The notes under the pieces were generated by a model. That model worked only from the letters and a program-made list of their open reading frames with translations, searched no databases and was not told the origin of the DNA. A stretch of DNA of 64,000 bases from Sinomicrobium pectinilyticum. GTDB lineage: Bacteria; Bacteroidota; Bacteroidia; Flavobacteriales; Flavobacteriaceae. Each line of letters opens with the position of its first letter. Within the stretch, counting starts at the first letter, position 1. Below, piece after piece: positions 8,439 through 18,800 of this stretch. The position numbers and the translations under genes were made by a program. The stretch lies in NCBI RefSeq assembly GCF_003725735.1, contig NZ_RJTM01000013.1, positions 1-64,000 on the forward strand, given 5' to 3'.

Positions 8439-9015
8439 ACGTTCGGTAATGTGAGAAAGAGCTATGTAGCTTTTATCAGATAATTACCCGTTGTCATTTA
8501 CCGGTCTCAAAAAAGTTTAAAACCGGAGCTGTCTAAAAAGTCCCGGACTTCTGTTAAAACCACAAAGCGCACAAACCTGCCGGCAAAGGCAGGGTAGGCA
8601 CAAAGAAACCAAAGCGTTGAATATAGCGTAATCAAACGCTTATTCCTTTGTAAACTTTGTATATTCTTTGCCGATTTTGTGATTAAAAATCTTTTTAGAC
8701 ACCTTCCATCCTTTCGGGTTCTAAAGGTTATTTACGTTATGAATTCACGAATGAATATGGGTTTGTACGTATAAAAATATCGGTGAATTCGTGGCCAAAC
8801 AGATTTTCAGCCTGCCACAAACCAATGGACTTTAGGTCCGTAGTAGTTTGATTGAAGAACAGTCTGAACTCAATATGCCGGGAACGGCGTATTGAGGTTT
8901 TATTTCATGCCCGCCTATTTCCGTGAATCCGGTTTAAAAATGCTTTTTATCTTTATAGCCTATTAAAAAGCAGGAAGACGGGCCATGGCTTCCTGCAAAA
9001 TGTCTCAGATCGGAT
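8439..9015. other. Intergenic region upstream of the LacI-type regulator, repeat-bearing
   Basis: The region holds the palindromic CACAAAG element (8526-8705), a small CCTGCC/GGCAGG hairpin at ~8577-8595, and an inverted GAATTCAC/GTGAATTC pair at 8741-8748 and 8783-8790. ATTCGTGGCCAAACAGATTTT near 8788 resembles sequence at ~1428-1453. No ORF is supported. Confidence 0.6.
8526..8705. repeat. Palindromic dispersed repeat (CACAAAG type)
   Basis: The left side reads CTGTCTAAAAAG ... TTAAAACCACAAAGCGCACAA. The right side (~8648-8705), reverse-complemented, reads GTGTCTAAAAAGATTTTTAA then TCACAAAATCGGCAAAGAAT. The two ends are thus inverted, imperfect copies. The right arm is also ~90% identical over 53 bp to 15106-15158 in the opposite orientation, so this is a dispersed repeat and not a unique hairpin. 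Confidence 0.75.
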
Positions 9016-10062
9016 ATGAAAGAATCTATAGGGATCAAACAGATTGCAAAACTGGCGGAAGTATCTATCGGTACTGTGGACAGGGTGCTCCATAACCGGG
9101 GAGGGGTGTCCAAGATCACGGAACAAAGGATACTGGATGTGGTTAAGAAAACCGGGTATAAAAAAAATACGGTAGCCAGCCGTCTTCGGCTCGGCACTCA
9201 TAAAAAAGTAAAAATAGCCGTGCTGATTCCCGAAGCCACGGATAATTGGGGGTATTGGGAACTCCCTAAGAAGGGAATGGACAAAGCAGCAGAAGAATTG
9301 AAGGACCACGGTATCGAGATTACCTATTTTTACTTTTCCGACCCGCTTGTTTTTATGTCCATGAGCCGGAAAATGCTCAGCACGCATTTTGACGGTATAG
9401 TCACGGTCCCCTTTTTCACTCCTGAAAGTGACCGGTTATTCAGGAAAGCGAGGGAAAAGAAGGTGCCTGTGGTATTTCTCGATACCCGGATAACCCTCGG
9501 TCACCCGGGTTACTTTATCTGCCAGGACGCACACCAGGCAGGATTGGTCGCGGGCAGGCTGCTGCACGGGCTGGTAGGAGAAGGGGTCTACATCGTATTG
9601 AACATAGTCAATGCCAAAGGGCTGCATGAAAACAACAGGCAGAGGGAAAACGGATTCCGGGAATTTTTAAACGCCGTTAACAGGAAAGGGAAAATAGAGG
9701 TATATACCATAAACTACCCCTTAAACCAACCCCTGGAAGCCATCCCCGATGTAGCGAAATTGTTGAAAGACGAAAGAAGTAAAGGGGTGTTTGTGACCAA
9801 TTCGCGGGCGTATATGCTTCCGCCGGTTTTTCGCAGGTACGGTGTAACGGATGTCCCTGTGGTAGGGTTTGACCTGAACAAAGAGAACATGGAGTGCTTA
9901 AAGCGTGAGGAAATAGCTTTTCTCATTAACCAGAAACCGGAATACCAGGGCTATAATGCCATAAAAGGATTGTTTAAGTTCTTAACGGAAGAGGATGCTT
10001 CCGAACTGCATGTAGATATTCCGGTTGAAATTGTCGTAAAGGAAAACCTGCATATTTTTTAG
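9016..10062 (+). CDS. LacI-family transcriptional regulator
   Basis: The 348-residue cytoplasmic DNA-binding protein has the LacI helix-turn-helix at residues 5-30 (IKQIAKLAEVSIGTVDRVLH) and a hinge region up to residue ~65. A periplasmic-binding-protein-like sensor domain begins at KIAVLIPEATDNWGYWE and ends with VPVEIVVKEN-type strands. Members bind palindromic operators and release them, or bind them, on sensing a sugar. It lies tail to tail with the left SusC/SusD pair, and a 16 bp LacI-like palindrome overlaps the predicted start of that transcript (14912-14927). Control of the pair by this protein is inferred. The effector is unknown. Confidence 0.9.
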   Translation: MKESIGIKQIAKLAEVSIGTVDRVLHNRGGVSKITEQRILDVVKKTGYKKNTVASRLRLGTHKKVKIAVLIPEATDNWGYWELPKKGMDKAAEELKDHGIEITYFYFSDPLVFMSMSRKMLSTHFDGIVTVPFFTPESDRLFRKAREKKVPVVFLDTRITLGHPGYFICQDAHQAGLVAGRLLHGLVGEGVYIVLNIVNAKGLHENNRQRENGFREFLNAVNRKGKIEVYTINYPLNQPLEAIPDVAKLLKDERSKGVFVTNSRAYMLPPVFRRYGVTDVPVVGFDLNKENMECLKREEIAFLINQKPEYQGYNAIKGLFKFLTEEDASELHVDIPVEIVVKENLHIF

Positions 10063-10100
10063 AAGCATCCCCTGTGTATAATATATGGAGGAACCGCAAC

Positions 10101-11723
10101 CTAATCGGGGTATCCCGGGTTTTGGGGATATTCGTTCACGGTGCGGTCTATCTGGTCGAGCGGGATGGGGCGTAGGGAATGATAATCCTTGATATTCCCG
10201 GCTCCTACGGGATTGTGAAGCCGTACCCTTTCCACCAGTTTTCCCGTCCTTACGAGGTCCCACCAGCGATAGCCTTCGCCGTAGAGTTCACGTGCCCTTT
10301 CATCGAGTATAAAATCAAGGGTGATGTCCGATGCCATTACTTCCATTTCCGCTTCCATGCCCGGTTGAGCTGCCCTGTGCCTTACCACATTAATATCTTC
10401 GGCAGCACCTGTGATATTATTCTGCATTAACCTTGCTTCCGCCCGGAGTAAATAGGCATCGGCCAGGCGCATGAGAATATGATCGCGCTGCGATGGCTCT
10501 CTCTGGTGATCGGGACGGGTGGGATCCAGCCATTTCAGTACGCTCGGATAGAGCCGTTCCGTGTATTCGTCTTTCGTGATAACCATATAGGGCTTTGTAT
10601 CCTGCCGGGATTGCGGCCATAGTTTATCTTTCCCCGGACCGGGAATATAAACCGCCGTATCCCCCAACTGGAGCTTTTGGCTGGGGTTGTTCGTATACCA
10701 GACATGAGTAAAACCTTCGTCGTATCTCGTGTCTTTTTCCCTGTCCCACAAGGAGAGTAAGAAATCGGTGGGCTTGAACCTCTTCCAGGGCCGCCCGTTT
10801 TCCACATCCCTGGCCATGCCGGGTAAAATATCATATTCCATCAGGAAAAAGAGGTGCCCGCGGTGCCCTAATTCATCCGTTTCATCATCGACCTGGGTTT
10901 TGGAGTTGATGACCGAGAGTATGACCTCGTCATTTTGTTTATTGCCGATATCCCACAGGTCTGCGTAACGGTCCAGGAGCCTGAAGCCGTAATCTTCTAT
11001 AACATGCGTAAAGAGGGTTTCCGAACGGGTGGCGTCATCTCCTTCGGCCGACTGGGTATAGCTCCTGGTAAGAAGTACTTTACCCAGCAGGAACTGGGCG
11101 GCCACTTTGGTAACACGCCCGTAATCCGATTGGGTGTCGGGTAATGCGCCGACGGCGTATTCGAGGTCGGGAATAATGGCCTGTTTATAAATTTCCGCAC
11201 TTGCCGTTCTGTTGGCCTCGATTTCCACACCCTCCGATTCTTCCAGGCTGAGATGGGCATCGCCGTAGGTGGTGATAATATTGAAATAAAATAACGCGCG
11301 TAAAAAACGGACTTCCGCAAGGCGGGTGCTTTTCAGGTTTTCGTCCATTTCCAGGCTTTCGGACCGTCCTATCACGGCATTGGCCTGGTTAATGCCTTTG
11401 TACCACTCCCGCCAGGCGTCGCGGACATAATCGTCCGAGGCATTAAGGCTGCCGTCATAGATGTTGTAATATTTATGTCCGCCGTCCGAGCCGTTGGTAA
11501 AGATATCGGTACCGAAGGTGGTCATGGTGAAGCCTGCTTCCTGTCCGTAAAAGGTCTTTAACCGGGCATAAGTGGCTTTAACGGCATCCTCAAATCCTTT
11601 TTCGGTTGTGTAATGAGACGATGCGGAGATATCGGTTACAAGATCTTCTTCCAGGAAATTATTACAGGAAGTAATAAGGAACGCCTGAAGTATGGTAAAA
11701 CCCAAATATATTTTTCTATTCAT
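10101..11723 (-). CDS. RagB/SusD-family outer-membrane lipoprotein
   Basis: SusD proteins are surface lipoproteins that bind a ligand and form the lid of the partner SusC channel. The signal peptide ends in the lipobox LITSC, with C20 as the lipidated residue, followed by NNFLEEDL. The tetratricopeptide-like scaffold is visible in REWYKGINQANAVIGRSE and EVRFLRALFYFNIITTYG, and the family C-terminus ends ...YPQNPGYPD. At 540 residues it is of normal length. It follows its susC with a 75 bp gap and is presumably cotranscribed. No glycosidase, peptidase or SusE/F gene follows, so the ligand is unknown. Confidence 0.93.
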   Translation of the reverse strand: MNRKIYLGFTILQAFLITSCNNFLEEDLVTDISASSHYTTEKGFEDAVKATYARLKTFYGQEAGFTMTTFGTDIFTNGSDGGHKYYNIYDGSLNASDDYVRDAWREWYKGINQANAVIGRSESLEMDENLKSTRLAEVRFLRALFYFNIITTYGDAHLSLEESEGVEIEANRTASAEIYKQAIIPDLEYAVGALPDTQSDYGRVTKVAAQFLLGKVLLTRSYTQSAEGDDATRSETLFTHVIEDYGFRLLDRYADLWDIGNKQNDEVILSVINSKTQVDDETDELGHRGHLFFLMEYDILPGMARDVENGRPWKRFKPTDFLLSLWDREKDTRYDEGFTHVWYTNNPSQKLQLGDTAVYIPGPGKDKLWPQSRQDTKPYMVITKDEYTERLYPSVLKWLDPTRPDHQREPSQRDHILMRLADAYLLRAEARLMQNNITGAAEDINVVRHRAAQPGMEAEMEVMASDITLDFILDERARELYGEGYRWWDLVRTGKLVERVRLHNPVGAGNIKDYHSLRPIPLDQIDRTVNEYPQNPGYPD

Positions 11724-11798
11724 GATTTATGGCATTTATCGGTTAAACGGGTCCGTAATATTTTTTCGGGGAGCAGGGCGATCTGTAACAGGTATTTT

Positions 11799-14700
11799 TT
11801 AAAAGCCCACTTTTAATCCCACGAGGTACATCTTGTTGCTGGGAATGGTATTATCGTTTAATTCCCCGTTACTATCCGGATTCCCGGTGTTCTCCGGATC
11901 GAAGGTGTCAAATTTGGAAATAAAGAACAGGTTTTGTCCGGAAACATAGAGCCTTAAAGAGGATAGTCCCAGGCTTTGGGTTACGGATTCGGGTAAATTA
12001 TACCCCAGGCTCACATTGCGTAATTTTATAAAGCTTCCGTCAAAATAACTCATGGAGGAAGCATCCCTGGGCCTCTCCTGGTTTTGATTGGGACGGGGGT
12101 AATCGTTTGTGGGATTGTCTATGGTCCAGTAATCCACATCCAGGTTATTGAACCGGCCGAAAAGGGTATTATTGTCGTCGTGGAAACGGCTGCGTACCAT
12201 TTGCCCCTGCCGGAAATAGAAGAAAAAGCTGAAATCGATTCCTTTATATTCAAAACTGTTGGTGATACCCCCATAAAAATCAGGCACATCGGAACCGAGT
12301 ATCATCCTGTCATCGGGACTTATTACACCATCACCGTTCACATCCCGTAACTTTATCTCTCCCGGGACCTTTCCTTCGGTGGCAGCCGCCAAATCTACTT
12401 CATCAGCCTGGTAGATACCCGCTTTTTTGTAGTCGTAAAATACATTGATAGGTTTTCCTATGAACCATTGGTTGCCGACGTCATCTATGGGCCGGCCGTT
12501 CTCATCCCTTAAGGCCAGTTCGGTGATCTTTTCCCTGTACCCCGCAATGTTGAAGGCCAGGTTCCATTTAAACCCTTCCGGATGGTCTATGATATTGGCA
12601 TCGATATTGAATTCCAGTCCCTTACTGCTTGTTGCCCCGATATTCTGAAGAATGTTTTCATAACCGGAGGTATACGGGAGACTGCGCTCCAGGAGAATAT
12701 CGGAAGTTTTGGTATGGTACCAGTCGATACTTCCCTGGATCCTTCCCCGGAACAGGCTGTAATCCAGCCCGATGTCTATGGTTCTGGACACTTCCCACCC
12801 GAGGTTGGAATTGGCTATTTCATTCAACCCCAGGCCGAGAGCGGGACTGTTGCCAAAGGCATAAACCGTACCCTCCAGCCTTCCCGCGGTCTGGTACGGA
12901 TCTACGGAAGTATTCCCTACTTCCCCGTAAGATGCACGCAGTTTGAGGTCGTCGAAAAGCCGGGAGCCCTGCATAAAAGGTTCTTCGGAGATACGCCATC
13001 CCGCAGAGAAACCCGGGAAAGCGTTCCATTTGTTGCCGGGGGCAAGCCTGGACGAGCCGTCTGCCCTTAGCGATGCCTGGAAAAGGTATTTGCCGGCAAT
13101 GTCATAATTTACCCGTCCCATAAAGGATGCGAGACTCCATTCTACCAGTCCGGAAGTAATATCGCCTTTGACAGATGCCGAGCCCAGGTTGTAGAATTGT
13201 TGTTCTTCATAGGGGATATTGGATACCCCGGCAAGCGAGTTCTCCGTTCTGGATTTCTGGATACTTTGCAGTAGGGTCACTTTCAGGTTGTGATCTTCAC
13301 CGATGGTCTGGTTGTAGGTAAGAAGGTTTTCCAGGGTGTACCCGAAATTGTCATTGTGTTCTATGGAGGCATTTCCGGGGCCTCCCCGGTTGGCATTGGT
13401 ATAACTGCCCTGGAACAGGCCGCGCCGCCTGTAACGTATATCGGGCCCGAAGGTCGTGGTCCATTTCAGGTTGCTGTTGATATAGATGTCCAGGTATACC
13501 GGTGCGAAAAGGCGGGTGAATTTACGTTCGTCTATATAAGCCCCTTTTACAAGTTCGCTTAAAGGATTGGTCCGCAGGCCGTCATTCGTAGGCAAAAAGA
13601 TGAGGTCGCCGTTGGCGTCGCGCGGGATACCCAGCGGATTATTCAATAATGACTCGGAAATCGCAGCCGAAGAGCCCCAGTTTTGTATGGCATGCGATAT
13701 GGAAAAGGAAATACCTACCTTGAACATATCGCTTATCTTGTGATCGAGGTTTACCCGCCCCGTATAACGTTCGTAATCTATGGTGGGAATAATCCCCTCT
13801 TCTTTAAAATAGCCTATGGAGGTGTTGAACGTGGTTTTTTCCGATCCGCCGCTGACACTGATCTGGTGATTGGTCTGCCAGCCGGAGCCAATGACTTCAT
13901 CGAGCCAGTCCGTTGACCTTCCCTCGGCTATGGATCTAAGCTCAACGGGATCTAAAAAGATCTTTTCGTCACTTGGTATCGTCCCGTTCCAGGAACTTCT
14001 TTGGGATTCCCGTTTCATCCGGGCAAACGCTTCCCCATCCATCATATCTACCAGCTGGGTAGCTGATGTTATTCCGAAATGACTGCTGTATGATACCAAT
14101 GTTTTTCCGGCTTTCCCCCGTTTGGTAGTAATGAGGACGACCCCGTTGGCTCCCCTGGAACCGTATATAGCTGTTGCGGCGGCATCCTTTAGTACCTGCA
14201 TAGACTCGATATCCTGCGGGTTGATGTCGGTAATGGAACTCGTTCCGCTGATCTGGGGGATTCCGTCTATAACATACAGCGGGTCGTTGGAAGCCCCGAT
14301 GGACCGGCGCCCCCGTATCCTCACCGTGACATTTTCCCCGGGTCTTCCGCCCTGGGGAACGATATCCACGCCGGCTACCTGGCCTTTTATGGCATCCACA
14401 CCGCTGGAGGTCGCTATTTTTTCGATAGCCCCGGCATTTACCGAGGAAATCGCCGCGGTTACTTCGCCTTTTTTCTGGCTGCCATACCCCGTAATGATAA
14501 CCTCATCGAGCGATTCATAGTCTTCTTCCATAATTACTGCTACAGGGCTGTTGTCCGTTATGGTGACGCGCCGGGTTCGCATTCCTATATAGGAAAATTC
14601 GAGCACATCACCGGTTTTCGCCTCTATACTGAAATTACCGTCAAAATCTGTGACAACTCCCCTGGTCGTGCCTACCAGTTGCACGCTGACACCGGGAAGG

Positions 14701-14882
14701 GGGGTGTTGTTGGTATCGTGGACCGTACCGTTTATTTCCTGTTGGGTGTACATAGGTATTCCAGGACCTTCGGCCGCTATGGTACCGGATAGAAAACATC
14801 CTCCCAGTAAAAATTGCAGAATGAGCGACCTGCAGCGGGATAGTACAGGAATGAAAATCCTGGCCTTGAGCTTTTTCTTCAT
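11799..14882 (-). CDS. SusC/RagA-family TonB-dependent outer-membrane transporter
   Basis: The protein imports a ligand captured by its SusD partner, driven by TonB-ExbBD. The 1027 residues show a long signal region, a carboxypeptidase-like domain from ~47 to 120 (NGTVHDTNNTPLPGVSVQLV), the SusC region DEVIITGYGSQKKGE at 126-140, and a plug domain with PLYVIDGIP and VLKDAAATAIYGSRGANGVV (201-249). The beta-barrel ends at MYLVGLKVGF. There is no STN/FecR-interaction domain, so control by an ECF sigma/anti-sigma pair is not expected. The LacI-type palindrome just upstream offers another mode of control. Confidence 0.95.
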   Translation of the reverse strand: MKKKLKARIFIPVLSRCRSLILQFLLGGCFLSGTIAAEGPGIPMYTQQEINGTVHDTNNTPLPGVSVQLVGTTRGVVTDFDGNFSIEAKTGDVLEFSYIGMRTRRVTITDNSPVAVIMEEDYESLDEVIITGYGSQKKGEVTAAISSVNAGAIEKIATSSGVDAIKGQVAGVDIVPQGGRPGENVTVRIRGRRSIGASNDPLYVIDGIPQISGTSSITDINPQDIESMQVLKDAAATAIYGSRGANGVVLITTKRGKAGKTLVSYSSHFGITSATQLVDMMDGEAFARMKRESQRSSWNGTIPSDEKIFLDPVELRSIAEGRSTDWLDEVIGSGWQTNHQISVSGGSEKTTFNTSIGYFKEEGIIPTIDYERYTGRVNLDHKISDMFKVGISFSISHAIQNWGSSAAISESLLNNPLGIPRDANGDLIFLPTNDGLRTNPLSELVKGAYIDERKFTRLFAPVYLDIYINSNLKWTTTFGPDIRYRRRGLFQGSYTNANRGGPGNASIEHNDNFGYTLENLLTYNQTIGEDHNLKVTLLQSIQKSRTENSLAGVSNIPYEEQQFYNLGSASVKGDITSGLVEWSLASFMGRVNYDIAGKYLFQASLRADGSSRLAPGNKWNAFPGFSAGWRISEEPFMQGSRLFDDLKLRASYGEVGNTSVDPYQTAGRLEGTVYAFGNSPALGLGLNEIANSNLGWEVSRTIDIGLDYSLFRGRIQGSIDWYHTKTSDILLERSLPYTSGYENILQNIGATSSKGLEFNIDANIIDHPEGFKWNLAFNIAGYREKITELALRDENGRPIDDVGNQWFIGKPINVFYDYKKAGIYQADEVDLAAATEGKVPGEIKLRDVNGDGVISPDDRMILGSDVPDFYGGITNSFEYKGIDFSFFFYFRQGQMVRSRFHDDNNTLFGRFNNLDVDYWTIDNPTNDYPRPNQNQERPRDASSMSYFDGSFIKLRNVSLGYNLPESVTQSLGLSSLRLYVSGQNLFFISKFDTFDPENTGNPDSNGELNDNTIPSNKMYLVGLKVGF

Positions 14883-14911
14883 GGCTTAAGTTTTGGTTTC
14901 GTATTTGGGGA

Positions 14912-14927
14912 TCGTTAACGTTAACGA
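14912..14927. promoter_or_regulatory. Candidate LacI-type operator
   Basis: TCGTTAACGTTAACGA is a perfect 16 bp palindrome with the central CG typical of LacI-family operators. It lies 30 bp upstream of the left susC start codon and covers the expected transcription start, 5-7 bp beyond the -7 box at 14932-14939. Binding here should block transcription. The LacI-type gene at 9016 is the natural candidate regulator; this link is inferred. Confidence 0.65.
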
Positions 14928-14931
14928 ATGA

Positions 14932-14939
14932 CAAATATA
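14932..14939 (-). promoter_or_regulatory. -7 promoter element of the left susC
   Basis: On the minus strand the sequence is TATATTTG, an exact match to the Bacteroidota TAnnTTTG box. No TTTG -33 element is found at the usual spacing, which suggests a weak or activator-dependent promoter. Confidence 0.55.
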
Positions 14940-14966
14940 TAAAACAATTGATGTTTTTTTGTCATA

Positions 14967-14999
14967 AATTCTGTTTTATGATTAAAATGAAACAGAATT
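14967..14999. promoter_or_regulatory. Inverted repeat upstream of the left susC promoter
   Basis: AATTCTGTTT (14967-14976) and AAACAGAATT (14990-14999) form a perfect 10 bp inverted repeat with a 13 bp spacer. It lies ~30-60 bp upstream of the -7 box, where an activator would bind. No binding protein can be named. Confidence 0.45.
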
Positions 15000-15105
15000 A
15001 CCATAATTTGTAAATGCTGCCACATGTTTTTTACAGGAAACAGTTCTCCCGCCGGAGCGGGTGTTTCAGCGTTGTACAGCAGATAAGAAAAAAGTGTGAG
15101 GTCCA

Positions 15106-15158
15106 AAAAGATTTTTAACCACAAAGTCAGCAAAGAATACACAAAGTTCACAAAGGAC
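15106..15158. repeat. Second copy of the CACAAAG dispersed repeat
   Basis: It starts AAAAAGATTTTTAACCACAA and continues AGTCAGCAAAGAATACACAA. It matches the reverse complement of ~8648-8700 at 48 of 53 positions. All five differences are transitions. Confidence 0.75.
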
Positions 15159-15233
15159 AATCTCAAATTAAAAGAACAGAACAAGACTATAAATTATAAT
15201 GTTTATCAATATTAATGCATCACCAGCATTGCA

Positions 15234-15302
15234 TGACCTATAATTACTTTAGCTTTTATCCTGAAGTTTATAAGGAAATATTTTTCTATATGTTATAGGT
15301 CA
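15234..15302. promoter_or_regulatory. Inverted repeat in the divergent susC region
   Basis: TGACCTATAA (15234-15243) and TTATAGGTCA (15293-15302) are perfect 10 bp inverted arms about 50 bp apart. The spacing is too wide for a single dimeric operator; they may be paired half-sites or an RNA stem. Confidence 0.4.
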
Positions 15303-15472
15303 ATTCCTTAGTATCCCGTACATACTTTTCTTTTTACACGAAATGAATATAAGATTATTTTTGTAGTCCTGCTATTCACCTTCTGCCGGGGTAAAACCAT
15401 CTGATTTTCTTTTTGTTGTATTTATTGTACAAATAATTGGCAAAAGAATGTAATTAATGTTAATTTTTTTGT

Positions 15473-15505
15473 CTTTATATTAGCATATATTCTTTTAATA
15501 TAAAG
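15473..15505. promoter_or_regulatory. Inverted repeat upstream of the right susC
   Basis: CTTTATATTA (15473-15482) and TAATATAAAG (15496-15505) form a perfect 10 bp inverted repeat, 315-347 bp before the right susC start. An operator or a hairpin are both possible; it is AT-rich, so chance symmetry is a concern. Confidence 0.35.
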
Positions 15506-15819
15506 AAACGAGTCGTTCATAAACAAAATCATGTCGTTGGTATAAATTTTTTTTAAGAAAAATTTAATAATCCTACTTTAAACTTTTCTTAGAAGCCGAT
15601 CTTTTTCATAAAAGGAACACGGGTGTTTTTTATTCCTGCTTTTTGTGAAGAAACAGCTTATTCATAATATCGGAAAGACCCTGGCTGAAATCATCTTTTT
15701 GTCAAATCAAAAGAGTAAAAAAACAACGGATAATAGTATTTAAGGGATTTCTGCCTTGTTGTTTAGCCGGTTTTATGTATAGGAACGCACTTAATTAAAC
15801 AACTAACAAACTTTACTTT

Positions 15820-18800
15820 ATGAGAAAAAAAACCTTTACGAAAGTTCGTATCGTGCTGCAAAATGCCATGGGTGTTTTGCTTTTTTGTTGCGTGTTCCTG
15901 GTGTCAGGGCACGCATCCGGGATATCTTCGGATGGAGTGACTCCGGCTTTTTTATCTGTCTCGGGAAAGGTAACTTCCGAGGATGGCGCGCCCCTGGTTG
16001 GTGCGAGCATCATGGAGAAAGGGACGACCAATGGTGTCGTGGCCGATTTTGACGGGAACTATACCATAGAGGTAAGTGGTCCGGATGCCGTTTTGGTAGT
16101 GTCTTATGTAGGTTTTAAAACCTCCGAAATACCCGTAAACGGGAGGGGAGTAATAGATATCACACTCCGGGAAGACCTGGCACAGCTGGATGAGATAGTG
16201 GTTATAGGTTATGGTACACAACGGAAACAGGATCTTACGGGTGCCGTGGCCGTGGTGGACGTAAACGAGCTGAAACAACAACCCGCTGCCAGCCCCGTCG
16301 AAGGTTTACAGGGAAAGGCCACCGGTGTGCAGATCATCAATAACGGGGCACCGGGAGCCACTCCGCAGATACGTATCCGGGGTTTCAGTACCATCAATAA
16401 TAACGATCCGTTGTATATTATTGACGGTATGCCCTACGAGGGGAAACTGAGTTGGCTGAGTGCTAATGATATCGAAAGCATGCAGGTGCTAAAGGATGCT
16501 TCTGCGGCATCCATTTACGGTGCCCGTGCCAATAACGGTGTGGTTATCGTTACCACCCGTAAAGGGGTAAAGGGGAAGCCCCGTATTACATTTGATACGT
16601 ACTACGGAACGCAGGTGCCGAACCGGAACCGTTTCCCGGATTTCCTGAACCCGCAACAGTACGGGGAGTATGTGTACCGGCAATATATCAATAAGCCGGG
16701 AGCCACGCCCGGCACCGATGGCACTACCGGATCCAATTACGGTTCGGACCCGAACCGGCCCACGCTGCCGGAATACCTGCTGGCGGGGACAAAAACAGGG
16801 CACAATATTACCGCGGCAGATGCCGATCCGGCGAAGTACCGTTATGTGATGGACCCGGAGCAGTATTATACCATTGTCAAGGCTAACCAGGCCGGTACTA
16901 ACTGGTTTGAGGAGATTACACGCAGTGCGCCCATACGAAATCACCAGTTGAGCATACTCGGCGGCGGTGAGAATGCTACCTATGCGTTCAGTGCGAGTGC
17001 CTTTAAGCAGGACGGGACTTTCCACCATACAGGATTTGAGCGGTACACGGTTCGCAGCAACAGCCAGTTTACCTTTCTCGATGACCGGTTGACGATCGGA
17101 GAGAATATGCAGTATTCCGCGACCAGAGGCGTCGGGTTCGGTGTCAATGAAAACACATCCGGCGAATATCAGGCCGAGGACTCTCCCATCGGCTGGGCCT
17201 ATCGTATACAGACCATTATACCGGTATATGATATCAACGGCAACTTTGCCGGTACTAAGGGCGATAAAATGGGTAACGCCGATAACCCGCTGGCGGTATT
17301 GTACCGTGCCAAGGACAATGTCAATAAAAGCAACCAGTTTTTCGGGAGCGCTTATGCTGACCTCGAACTGATCGAAGGCCTTAACTTCCGGACCACTTTC
17401 GGCATACGTTATGAGAGCTTCGACGGCAGGTCTATCGGGTATCCCAATCCGGAACGCTCGGAAGGGAGTTACACCAACAATACCCTGGAGGAGTACCAGG
17501 GCTATAATCGTGAATGGACGTGGTCTAATACCGCTACGTACAAAACTACGTTCAACGATATACACAATCTGACAGTGCTGGCAGGTACCGAAGCGGTAGA
17601 GTCCAATTTCCACCAGCTGACCGGTAACGGGAATGACTTCTTTATATCGGGTGATCTGGATTATTATTACCTCGGTACGGCAGCCAATACTTCGGCCACC
17701 AGTGAAGGGGCTCAAAGTTCCCTGTTCTCTGTTTTCGGCAGGGTGGATTATTCGTTTGACGACCGGTACCTGTTTTCGGCCACCGTTCGGCGCGACGGAT
17801 CTTCCAACTTCGGACCGGACAACCGGTATGGTACTTTTCCGGCAGCAAGCGTTGCCTGGAGGCTGTCCAACGAGAATTTTATGGAGTCGGTTTCCTGGAT
17901 GGACGATCTGAAATTCAGGGTAGGTTACGGGGTTACCGGTAACCAGCGCATCCCCACCTTCCAGTATCTGAGGCGGTACGCCTCCGGGATTAACCAGTCC
18001 TTCTACCCCATCGGCGGGGGCAATGGCCTTAGCAGCGGGCTGTGGACCAGTGATTATGACAACCCGGACGTGAAGTGGGAAGAGCTGAAATCGATAAACC
18101 TGGGCCTCGATTTTACCCTGCTCGACAATACGATAGACGGATCGATCGAGTGGTTCGACCGGCGTACCGACGGGGTGCTGTATCCCGTTCCGCAACCCTC
18201 TGCTGCCGTGGGTACCGGCAACTCGCCCTTTATCAATTCCGGGAAGATCAAGAATGCCGGTATTGAGATCGGGGTGAATTACCACTTTAACCCGTATGCG
18301 AGCGAAGACGATTTCCGGTTTGATGTAGGGGCCTTTTTCTCCAAATACAACAACGACGTCATGGAACTGGCACCGACTGTTACCGAACAGCCTTACCTGA
18401 CGCTGCGCGGTGTAACAACCTCGGTACTAAAAGCCGGGGCTCCGTTCGGGGCTTTCTATGGCTATCAGGTAGATGGTATTTTTCAGAGTGCGGAGGATAT
18501 TGCCAACAGTCCCTCTTATGAAGATGCCCGGGTGGGCGGCTTTAAGTTTGCCGATATTAACGGCGATGGAACGATTGATGGAAACGACCGTACGGTGATT
18601 GGTAACCCACACCCGGATTTCATTTATTCCCTCAGCCTGAGTGCCGAGTACAAACGCTTTGATATCAATATGTTCTTCAACGGGTCACAGGGCAACGATA
18701 TTTTTCAGTTGACCCGCCAATACACCGACCTCTTTGCATTCCCCGGTGCGGTAAGTACCCGTACGCTGAACGCCTGGAGCCCGGAAAACCCGAATAGCAA

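Larger units (their letters stand above)
14883..15819. other. Divergent control region between the two susC genes
   Basis: This 937 bp AT-rich region has no supported ORF. It contains the left susC promoter and palindrome (14912-14939), an inverted repeat at 14967-14999, a dispersed repeat at 15106-15158, and inverted repeats at 15234-15302 and 15473-15505. At 15454-15464 TTAATGTTAAT matches the core of the 14912 palindrome at 9 of 11 positions and may be a weak second site. I found no clear promoter for the right susC. Confidence 0.65.

Noticed and set aside
16489-18285. Minus-strand frame of 598 codons inside the right susC
   Set aside because: It is the mirror of a susC gene with full domain order; long antisense frames are common in GC-balanced coding DNA.
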